The position numbers and the translations under genes are program-made. 64,000 nucleotides of DNA from Candidatus Meridianibacter frigidus. Its GTDB lineage: Bacteria; Vulcanimicrobiota; Vulcanimicrobiia; Vulcanimicrobiales; Vulcanimicrobiaceae. The stretch is from positions 1 to 64,000 of the forward strand of contig QHBJ01000005.1 of assembly GCA_003243975.1 (NCBI GenBank), written 5' to 3'. The notes under the pieces were generated by a model. That model was not told the origin of the DNA. It saw only the letters and a list, made by a program, of their open reading frames with translations, and ran no database searches. Shown piece by piece: positions 8,442 to 15,356 of this stretch. Numbering within the stretch: position 1 is the stretch's first letter; each line of letters starts with the position of its first letter.

Positions 8442-9704
8442 ATGCAGTTCATCGATGAAGCAACCCTGACGGTGGCCGCGGGCAATGGCGGCGACGGCAT
8501 CGTCGCGTGGCGGCGGGAGAAGTACGTACCCAAGGGTGGCCCGGCCGGTGGTGACGGGGGCCGCGGCGGAAGCGTCTATCTGCTAGCCGACCCCGAACTT
8601 TCGACGCTGGTCGAGTTTCGCTACAAACGTCAGTTCGGTGCGCCGGCCGGTCACGCCGGTTCTACTTCCAACAAATCGGGCCGGGCGGGTGAGGATCTCG
8701 TTATCCCGGTACCCGTCGGAACGCTGGTCTACCGAACGACCGCGGCCGAATCCGAGGTGCTTATCTCCGACCTCACGCAACCGGGGACGCGCATGTTGGT
8801 CGCCAAAGGCGGGCGCGGCGGGCTGGGCAATCAACACTTTGCAACCAGCGCCCGCCAAACGCCGCGCTTCGCCGAAAAAGGTGAGCCCGGAGAGCACTGC
8901 GTTTTGCGTCTCGAACTGCGCTTGCTTGCCGATGCGGCGGTGATCGGTTTGCCGAATGCCGGCAAGTCGACCCTCCTTTCGGTCGTGTCGGCAGCGCGTC
9001 CGAAGATCGCCGATTATCCGTTCACGACCCTTGAGCCGCAACTCGGCGTGGTCCGCGTTTCGGAAGACGAATCATTTGTAATGGTTGACGTTCCCGGGCT
9101 TATCGAAGGTGCGCACGAAGGCGCCGGACTCGGCGACCAATTCTTGCGCCACATCGAGCGCTCGCGCGTGCTGATCCATCTCTTGGATGGCGCCAAAGCC
9201 GCGGACGAAATTCTGCAAGACAAAGAAACGATCGACCGTGAGCTGGCGGCGTGGAATCCGAAGTTGACGCAGCGCCCGACGCTGCTCGTCATCTCAAAGC
9301 TCGACGTGCCGGATGCGCAGGAACGGTTGCGCGAGCTTAGCGTGCGATTTCCCGATCTGCGAGGCGTCTCATCGGCCACCGGGCAGGGCGTGCGCGACTT
9401 GATCTACGCCGCCTGGCAAACCATTCAGTACACGCCCCTTCCTGAAATCGCCGCGGCAGAACCGCCGCGCATCGTCCTTTCCCCCAAAGAAGCGTTTCGC
9501 ATCGAGAGAGTTGACGATGCGTTCGTCATATCGGGCGAGCGTGTCGAACGACTAGCGGCAATGACCGACTTCGATTCGGATGAAGGACTCGGACGTTTCG
9601 AGCAAATCCTCGCAAAGATGGGCGTTGACAAGAAGCTGCGCGAGATGGGCGCGCTAGAAGGCGATACGGTGCGCATCGGCGCAACCGAGTTCACCTATTC
9701 ATGA
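8442..9704 (+). CDS. obgE: Obg family GTPase
   Basis: Essential ribosome-associated GTPase acting in 50S maturation and stress control. The glycine-rich Obg fold (1-158) shows GNGGDGIVAWRREKYVPKGGP. The G domain has G1 GLPNAGKST, G2 in YPFTTLEP and G3 DVPGLIEGAHEGAGLG. A C-terminal OCT domain (about 345-420) ends RIGATEFTYS. The G4 position reads ISKLD where NKxD is canonical, so Ser replaces Asn at the guanine-specificity residue. Length 420 aa is normal. Its stop overlaps the nadD start by 4 nt. Confidence 0.97.
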   Translation: MQFIDEATLTVAAGNGGDGIVAWRREKYVPKGGPAGGDGGRGGSVYLLADPELSTLVEFRYKRQFGAPAGHAGSTSNKSGRAGEDLVIPVPVGTLVYRTTAAESEVLISDLTQPGTRMLVAKGGRGGLGNQHFATSARQTPRFAEKGEPGEHCVLRLELRLLADAAVIGLPNAGKSTLLSVVSAARPKIADYPFTTLEPQLGVVRVSEDESFVMVDVPGLIEGAHEGAGLGDQFLRHIERSRVLIHLLDGAKAADEILQDKETIDRELAAWNPKLTQRPTLLVISKLDVPDAQERLRELSVRFPDLRGVSSATGQGVRDLIYAAWQTIQYTPLPEIAAAEPPRIVLSPKEAFRIERVDDAFVISGERVERLAAMTDFDSDEGLGRFEQILAKMGVDKKLREMGALEGDTVRIGATEFTYS

Positions 9705-10315
9705 AGATCGGCATTTTCGGCGGAACGTTTGATCCGTTACACAACGCCCATCTCTTTATCGCTGAATCCGCGCGCGTACTCGAGAAGCTTGATAAAGTGC
9801 TCTTCGTGCCGACTGACCGCACGCACTACCGCACGCCGGCAACCGCTACCGCCGAAGACCGCTGCGCGATGATCGCGCAGGCGATTGCGAGCAACGTTCA
9901 CTTCGGGCTCGACCGCACAGATTTGCGCGAGGATGCAACCGGCTACACGGCCGATCTGCTTCCCAAATTACGCGCGCGATATCCCGCGGATGGTTTCACG
10001 CTGATCATCGGGGCAGACTCGCTTGCAAGCAACGCCTGGGTGCGCTTAGACGAGATCCTCCAGCAACTCGAAACCTTCGCGATCGCGCCGCGGGCGGGAG
10101 TGAACGAAGCGGCCTTTTCCAATGCGATTGCGGCTATGCCCAGCGCCCTGCGCGGCCGGGTACGAACGCTGAACCTTCCGGAGCTGCCCGAGTCCGCGAC
10201 GCTCATTCGTAGGTTGCTCTCCGAGGGCAAGAGCATCCGCTATCTGCTTCCGGAAGCCGTCTGGCGTTATATTGCCGACCATAATCTCTACGGACTCAAG
10301 GATGAAGTGGCTTAG
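9701..10315 (+). CDS. nadD: Nicotinate-nucleotide adenylyltransferase
   Basis: Adenylates nicotinate mononucleotide with ATP to deamido-NAD in NAD synthesis. The nucleotidyltransferase motif GGTFDPLHNAH is at the N-terminus. The C-terminal region reads SATLIRRLLSEGKSIRYLLPEAVWRYI, here cited in parts: SATLIRR corresponds to the ISSTxIR motif and the rest to the usual GxSIRYLVP block. At 204 aa it has normal length. The obgE-nadD neighbourhood is common, and the ATGA overlap with obgE indicates coupling. Confidence 0.95.
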   Translation: MKIGIFGGTFDPLHNAHLFIAESARVLEKLDKVLFVPTDRTHYRTPATATAEDRCAMIAQAIASNVHFGLDRTDLREDATGYTADLLPKLRARYPADGFTLIIGADSLASNAWVRLDEILQQLETFAIAPRAGVNEAAFSNAIAAMPSALRGRVRTLNLPELPESATLIRRLLSEGKSIRYLLPEAVWRYIADHNLYGLKDEVA

Positions 10316-10694
10316 CGCGGCGCTTACAGTTGTGCTTAGCGGCTGCGGCGCGGCGACCGGTACGTTGTCGCAAGCGCAGGCCGCATGCCAGCGTGGCGCC
10401 TCACACGTAGAAGTGACCTTCAATGGAACGGTCGGCCGAATTTTAGGCGTGAGGCGCGGCCCCAGTGGCACGCATGAAGGGTTTCTTATCCGCCCGGACG
10501 GCGCAGCAACGTCTGAACTCCACGTTGAAGACAACATCGACATAACCGGCTTCATTCCGCTACATCGTTCCGAACGGATCGAACTGCAAGGGCAGTATGA
10601 ATGCAATGACGGCGTTATTCACTGGACACACCGTGACACGCGCGGGCGGCACCCTGCCGGATATATCAAAGCCAACGGCATCACGTATCAATGA
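10302..10694 (+). CDS. DUF3465 family lipoprotein
   Basis: Small (130 aa) protein of unknown function. The ATG at 10302 gives a short lipoprotein signal with lipobox LSGC, so the protein is probably anchored in a membrane facing the periplasm. The C-terminal half carries the DUF3465 pattern: a GRILGVRRG-THEGFLI segment, a DNIDIT block and the hallmark HWTHRDTRGRHPAGY near the end. It overlaps nadD by 14 nt and maf by 4 nt, so it is embedded in the operon. The conserved His/Trp cluster suggests a ligand site, but no activity is known to me. Confidence 0.8.
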   Translation: MKWLSAALTVVLSGCGAATGTLSQAQAACQRGASHVEVTFNGTVGRILGVRRGPSGTHEGFLIRPDGAATSELHVEDNIDITGFIPLHRSERIELQGQYECNDGVIHWTHRDTRGRHPAGYIKANGITYQ

Positions 10695-11305
10695 ATCGTG
10701 AGCTGACCTCGATTACGCTCGCGAGCGCATCGCCGCGCCGCTTGGAACTGCTGCAGTCGCTCGGGTTGGATGTGCGGGTCGTCCCAAGCACCTACGCCGA
10801 GCCCCCTTACGAAGGCTTCAATCCAAAAAACTTAGCAGTCACGCACGCCCGCGAAAAAGCACATGAGGTGGAAAAGCGAGTCGAAGGCGACACGTTGCTC
10901 GTCGCCGCCGATACGGTCGTGGATTTAGACGGCACGGCTCTGGGCAAGCCGTGTGACCTCGCCGAGGCGCGCAGAATGCTGCACTTGCTCTCAGGGCGCG
11001 ATCACGTCGTCCACACCGCGTTCACGCTGATCTCAACCGGGGCCGGGCGATTGGAGCTCTCCGATCTTCAATCGACGCGCGTTCGCTTCTTCAAGCTCCC
11101 CGCCGAGGACATCGAAAGCTATGTGGCCACCAGCGAACCGATGGATAAAGCCGGGGCCTACGGCATTCAGGGCATCGGAGCAACCTTGGTCGAACGAATT
11201 GATGGAGATTTTTATACCGTCATGGGCTTTCCGATCGCACGCTTCGCGCGCTGCCTTCCGCGCATGGGTTTTGCACTGCACGGAGCGAAGAAGCCGGCCC
11301 CCTAA
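10691..11305 (+). CDS. maf: Maf family nucleotide pyrophosphatase
   Basis: House-cleaning nucleoside triphosphate pyrophosphatase (dTTP/UTP type in the best-studied members) linked to septation control. Family motifs are LASASPRRLELL at the N-terminus, VAADTVVDLDG with the catalytic Asp, GKP, and DKAGAYGIQG. Length is 204 aa. The start overlaps the previous stop by 4 nt, and the mreCD-mrdA shape genes follow directly, the same Maf-Mre association seen in many bacteria. Confidence 0.94.
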   Translation: MNRELTSITLASASPRRLELLQSLGLDVRVVPSTYAEPPYEGFNPKNLAVTHAREKAHEVEKRVEGDTLLVAADTVVDLDGTALGKPCDLAEARRMLHLLSGRDHVVHTAFTLISTGAGRLELSDLQSTRVRFFKLPAEDIESYVATSEPMDKAGAYGIQGIGATLVERIDGDFYTVMGFPIARFARCLPRMGFALHGAKKPAP

Positions 11306-11325
11306 GATAGTGCGCGGGAGATACT

Positions 11326-12132
11326 TTGTTTACGTACCGCTATGAGCGCCGGTTATTCGCGTTACTCAGTGTGATTATCGTCGCGGCGCTGGTGGCCCTT
11401 ATTCAAGGGGGTGCCGCGCGCATGGGGTCGATGAGCCCACTGACAGCGACGTTCGGTTCGGCCGGGGCGCTGTTCGAGAACCTCACGGGTGCCGCGAGTT
11501 TGGGCATGCGCAGTGCACTCAAAGGCGCGGCGCGAACCCCGCACCTCACTCGGGAAAACGCAGCGTTGCAGGCTAAAAACGCTGCGCTCGCGCGCGAGAA
11601 TGCGATGCTGCAAGAGCAACTCGCCGCGGCCCGCGGCGCAGCCTCGATCACCTCAGAGATGGCCGACTATCCGCACGCCGTCCCCGCTCGCGTCATCGGC
11701 TATCCTCCGGAGAATGAATCGCTCTCGGTCACGGTCAATCGCGGATCGCGCGCCGGCATCAGCCGCGACGATGGCGTAATGACCGACCGTGGCGCCGTCG
11801 GGCGCGTGTACGAAGCGGGACCGATCGCCAGTAAGGTGGTTCTCATTACCGACTACACGAGCAGCATTCCGGCCATGGTCCAGCGCGGGCGCTGGTGGGG
11901 CGTTGCCAAAGGAAACCTCACCAGCGTCCGCTTGGAGTTCGTTTCCCAAGACGCACCCATTCGCGTGGGCGACCAAGTGGTAACGGGGGAAGCCCGCTCG
12001 TTCCACTCCGGCATCCCTATCGGCACGATCGTACGGGTCGATCGCAGCGCAACCGGATTGTACCAAACCGCCATCGTCAAGCCGGCCGCCGATCTCGCCA
12101 GCCTCGATCATCTTGTCATTCTCCCGAAGTAG
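11326..12132 (+). CDS. mreC: Rod shape-determining protein MreC
   Basis: Bitopic scaffold of the elongasome that links MreB to PBP2. A basic N-terminus and one membrane helix (about 9-28) precede a coiled coil with repeated LTRENAALQAKNAAL-type heptads (about 75-105). The beta-rich C-terminal MreC domain includes VNRGSRAGISRDDGVM and VITDYTSSIPAMV. The start is TTG at 11326, with GGGAG about 10 nt upstream; no ATG fits. It overlaps mreD by 20 nt. mreB is not in the window. Confidence 0.94.
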   Translation: MFTYRYERRLFALLSVIIVAALVALIQGGAARMGSMSPLTATFGSAGALFENLTGAASLGMRSALKGAARTPHLTRENAALQAKNAALARENAMLQEQLAAARGAASITSEMADYPHAVPARVIGYPPENESLSVTVNRGSRAGISRDDGVMTDRGAVGRVYEAGPIASKVVLITDYTSSIPAMVQRGRWWGVAKGNLTSVRLEFVSQDAPIRVGDQVVTGEARSFHSGIPIGTIVRVDRSATGLYQTAIVKPAADLASLDHLVILPK

Positions 12133-12643
12133 AACCCAAGAGGCGCCCTTTGCGGGACCATCGTGGCAGCGGGCCGCAATTTTTTTGGCTGCGGCCCTCT
12201 TAGCGCAGGTGTCGTTTCTTCATTACATCACCGTGCGCGGCGCGACGCTGAGCCCGGTTTTGGTCGTCGTTGTCTGGTACGCCATCGCGGCCGGGGCAGA
12301 GCGAGCGGCGATCTTCGGGCTGGTCGCGGGGCTCTGTGAAGACATGCTCGGCACGTATACTGGTGGCGCGTGGACGGTTGCGACCACGCTCACGGCGATC
12401 GCCGCCGCGCTCCTGTCGCGCGGCTTCTTCGGCGATTCGATCCCGCTAGTTGCCGGCATCGTGATCCTGGCAACGCTCTTACACAAGCTGATCTTTTGGA
12501 TGATGATGCAGGCACAAGGCTACCCTCCCGGCTTGGGCTGGGTACATTTTCACGCCGCGCTGTGGCAGGCAGTCCTCAACGCACTTCTCGTAGCGGCCGT
12601 CATGTTGGTCTTGCGTTACCGAGAAAACGTAGCCCTATCGTGA
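12113..12643 (+). CDS. mreD: Rod shape-determining protein MreD
   Basis: Small polytopic membrane protein (176 aa, about five helices) of the elongasome. Most of the sequence is hydrophobic; the pattern AGLCEDMLGTYTGG in the middle matches the family's conserved G-x-x-x-D segment. Start is TTG at 12113 inside the mreC 3' end. The identification rests on size, topology and its position between mreC and mrdA. Confidence 0.88.
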   Translation: MSFSRSRTQEAPFAGPSWQRAAIFLAAALLAQVSFLHYITVRGATLSPVLVVVVWYAIAAGAERAAIFGLVAGLCEDMLGTYTGGAWTVATTLTAIAAALLSRGFFGDSIPLVAGIVILATLLHKLIFWMMMQAQGYPPGLGWVHFHAALWQAVLNALLVAAVMLVLRYRENVALS

Positions 12644-14478
12644 AGCCGCGCACGCGCTTCGAACGATCGCCGTGGCGGATCGGCGGCTTCATCGCTTTCG
12701 TCGCGTTGGTGGTGCTCATGCTGATCCTGCGCCTCTTCTGGGTGCAGATCGCGCACGGCGAAGAGTATCATGCAGCGGCAACCGCAAATCAGATTCGGCT
12801 TATTCCGGTAGCCGCGCCGCGCGGTATCATCTTCGACCGCGCCGGCAAGGTGTTGGTGCGAAACCGACCCTCGTTTGTGCTTGCGCTCATTCCCTCGGAA
12901 GTGAAGAACATTCGCACCGAGCTGGCACAGATTGCGAGCACGCTTGACATCGGCGAGCAAACGTTGTGGCAGCGCCTGCTGCACCACCGCGGAATAAACT
13001 ACCGCAGCTTCGACGAAGTCCAAACCTACGAGCCGTACGGACCGGTACTTCTAGCTGCCGAACTGACGGTAGCGCAGGCCGCCCGCTTGGCCGAGTTGCA
13101 GAATGATCTGCGGGGCGTCGACCTCGAGGTGCAGCCCGTACGCGACTATCCCTACCACCGTGAGGCATCGCATCTCATCGGTTTCGTGGGCCAGATCACC
13201 GAAGATGAGTACAAAGACCTCAAGTCGCAAGGATACTCGCCCAACGACGTCATCGGCAAAGACGGCTTGGAGTCGCGCTACGACCGTTTCTTACGCGGAA
13301 CACCGGGTGGCGATCAAGTCGAAGTCGACGCGCAAGGCAGCGTCTTCAGGCACTTGGCCAAGCGCGCCGGCGTTCCGGGAAATAGCTTGGTACTCTCTGT
13401 GGACTGGCGGCTTCAGGAGATCGTGGAGAGTGCGCTGCGCAACGGGCTGAAATCCTGGGGGCGCGGCCGGCCGCTTTCGGGGGCGGTCGTCGTTGAAGAT
13501 CCCTGGGACGGCGGGATTCTGGCATTGGCTAGCTACCCCGATTTCGATCCGGGCGACTTTGCCGTGGCCATCTCGTCAAAGAAATTCTCGCACTACATTT
13601 TGGATCCGGGCCGTCCGCTCTTCAACCGCGCGATCGGAGCCGCCACCCCAACCGGTTCCACGTTTAAGATGGTCACCGGTTCGGCGGCTATTACCGAACG
13701 CAAGGTCGGCATCAACGAAGTCGTCTACGACAGCGGCGCGTGGAACTGCGGCGGCGCGCTCTTTCGCGATATCGCCTCCGGCGGACTGGGAGCGACGACA
13801 TTCGTGCCGGCGCTGGCGGCCTCCAGCGACGGATACTTCTATCAAATGTCTTGGCGCCTGGGGAACGCTCTGTTACGCAAGTACGCGTTGGCGTATGGTC
13901 TTAACAAACTCTCGGGCATCGATCTCCCCGGCGAGTATCCGGGCAATTGGCCCACCAACGCATGGTCGATGAAAGTAACCGGCTTGCCGCTGGAGCGCAG
14001 CGATGTGTGCAGCTTGGGCATCGGTCAAGGAGCGATGCAGGCCACACCCTTGCAGATGGCCGGTATCCTGTCAACCGTAATCAACGGTGGTACGCTCTAC
14101 CGGCCGCTCGTCGTGCGCGAAGTGCGCGACCCGCATGGGCTTATCATTCAAAGGTTCGGTGTGATCGTCAACAAGCGCGTTCCGGTAACCAAAGAAGCGC
14201 TGGTCGCGGTGCGCGCCGGCATGGCGAAGGTTACCGACCCCGGAGGCACCGCCTACGGCCTTGCAATCAGCGGGCTGCGGTTCGGGGGAAAGACCGGCAC
14301 GGTCGAAACCGACAATGGCCGCGGCCCGAACACGACTTGGTTTGTCGCCTACGCCCCAAGCGACAAGCCGAAGCTCGCCATGGCGGTATTCGTCGAGCGT
14401 TCGGGCGGATACGGCGCGCAAGTGGCGGCGCCGATTGCCCAGCGCATTCTGGCCGACTACTTTAACAAGAAGCTCTAG
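12640..14478 (+). CDS. mrdA: Penicillin-binding protein 2, elongasome transpeptidase
   Basis: Class B PBP that cross-links peptidoglycan during rod elongation. One N-terminal membrane helix (about 12-32) precedes the dimerisation domain with APRGIIFDRAGKVL. The transpeptidase domain has the SxxK motif in PTGSTFKM (Ser at about 340), SSD in ASSDGYFYQM where SxN is canonical, and KTG in GGKTGTVET (about 551). Start is GTG at 12640, overlapping the mreD stop as GTGA, giving 612 aa, the usual length. It closes the mreC-mreD-mrdA unit. A RodA gene is not adjacent. Confidence 0.95.
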   Translation: MKPRTRFERSPWRIGGFIAFVALVVLMLILRLFWVQIAHGEEYHAAATANQIRLIPVAAPRGIIFDRAGKVLVRNRPSFVLALIPSEVKNIRTELAQIASTLDIGEQTLWQRLLHHRGINYRSFDEVQTYEPYGPVLLAAELTVAQAARLAELQNDLRGVDLEVQPVRDYPYHREASHLIGFVGQITEDEYKDLKSQGYSPNDVIGKDGLESRYDRFLRGTPGGDQVEVDAQGSVFRHLAKRAGVPGNSLVLSVDWRLQEIVESALRNGLKSWGRGRPLSGAVVVEDPWDGGILALASYPDFDPGDFAVAISSKKFSHYILDPGRPLFNRAIGAATPTGSTFKMVTGSAAITERKVGINEVVYDSGAWNCGGALFRDIASGGLGATTFVPALAASSDGYFYQMSWRLGNALLRKYALAYGLNKLSGIDLPGEYPGNWPTNAWSMKVTGLPLERSDVCSLGIGQGAMQATPLQMAGILSTVINGGTLYRPLVVREVRDPHGLIIQRFGVIVNKRVPVTKEALVAVRAGMAKVTDPGGTAYGLAISGLRFGGKTGTVETDNGRGPNTTWFVAYAPSDKPKLAMAVFVERSGGYGAQVAAPIAQRILADYFNKKL

Positions 14479-14480
14479 CG

Positions 14481-14846
14481 CTACGTCAACAGCGAGACCA
14501 TTTGCAGGAGTTCCGCGGTGCGCGCCCCTTCGTGCGAGCGCGCATACCCCTCCAGATCCTTCAAGCAGCCGTTGCGCGCAAGTACGTGCGCCGCGGCCAG
14601 CGCAACGGTAGGTGATGGGTCGTCCAGTGCGGCGATCAAGAGCGTTCGCGACCGCTCGCCTTCCAAATCCCCCATTGCAAAGATCACATCGCACCGTTGC
14701 GCTTCGGAGAGCGCTGCGAAGTCCTCACTCTCCGCCGCAACGGACACAGGGACCACAGCGGCCGATGCCTTTCGCGCAATGAGTGCGTACACGCCGGCCG
14801 CCACGCAGACGATAAAAAGGACCACCAGCGCAAAGATTGAGAGCAC
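14481..14846 (-). CDS. Membrane-anchored small HEAT-like repeat protein
   Basis: Unrecognised 121 aa protein. Residues about 3-25 form one membrane helix. After an Ala/Val-rich linker, residues about 45-120 form alternating helices with the HEAT-like pattern of DPSPTVALAAAHVLARNG, indicating a protein-interaction surface on the cytosolic or periplasmic side. It is 3 nt downstream of the helical reading frame that follows the large repeat protein, so the genes form one minus-strand unit. It converges with mrdA, 2 nt away. No function is proposed. Confidence 0.6.
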   Translation of the reverse strand: MLSIFALVVLFIVCVAAGVYALIARKASAAVVPVSVAAESEDFAALSEAQRCDVIFAMGDLEGERSRTLLIAALDDPSPTVALAAAHVLARNGCLKDLEGYARSHEGARTAELLQMVSLLT

Positions 14847-14849
14847 GCC

Positions 14850-15356
14850 TTAGACCGCGGTGAGTAGGCTGCGCTTCACGCCTTCGAGGGCTCGATCGAG
14901 TTCAGGAAAACGGCCCTGCTGCAGCGCGTTCAAAAAGTCATGCTCGTCGACGTTAACGTAGGGCTCGACCACCGCGAGGAGCGCCGTTCGATACGCGCCC
15001 AAACCCGCGGCAGAATCGCCGACGATCAAAGCGCACGCAGCGAACCACGACGCAGCGGATTCTACTGCGCGCTGCTGTAGGTAATCCGCAGCACGCTGCA
15101 AGCTCGGTACATCCAGAGGGCCGCGCAAACGAGTCGAGCTCAGCGCGGGCGGCGCATTGTCTTGATCGCCCATGAGCTGTGAAACGACGGTTTGCAGCCC
15201 GAGGCGCAACTGAGTGGTGACAATATCGCGCGCGGTAATGCTGTAATCCGGCAACCGCCGTTTAATGAACAGCCGATCCAAAATGTCGCGCGCTTCTTCT
15301 TGTACCACCTGAAGCGCAGCATTCGATTCCGAATGCGCGTCCACGCCGGTGGCCAA
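14850..15356 (-). CDS. Helical C-terminal module, probably the detached end of the repeat protein upstream
   Basis: An open frame of 168 codons predicted to be almost all helical and rich in Ala, Leu, Arg and Gln. A TTG at 15356 could start it, but the coding sense continues upstream in the same frame (SGLARHLFAVRAFLATG) up to about 15400, where the frame of the 18084 gene loses protein-like sequence. The upstream limit is a TAA at 15417-15419 in this frame. I therefore read it as the C-terminal domain of the large repeat protein, separated by a one-base frameshift. It could instead be a separate gene. No family recognised. Confidence 0.5.
   Translation of the reverse strand: MATGVDAHSESNAALQVVQEEARDILDRLFIKRRLPDYSITARDIVTTQLRLGLQTVVSQLMGDQDNAPPALSSTRLRGPLDVPSLQRAADYLQQRAVESAASWFAACALIVGDSAAGLGAYRTALLAVVEPYVNVDEHDFLNALQQGRFPELDRALEGVKRSLLTAV

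Noticed and set aside
12370-12639. Long open frame continuing upstream of mrdA inside mreD
   Set aside because: The 90 extra codons overlap mreD in another frame and have no PBP2 similarity; GTG 12640 fits the family N-terminus.
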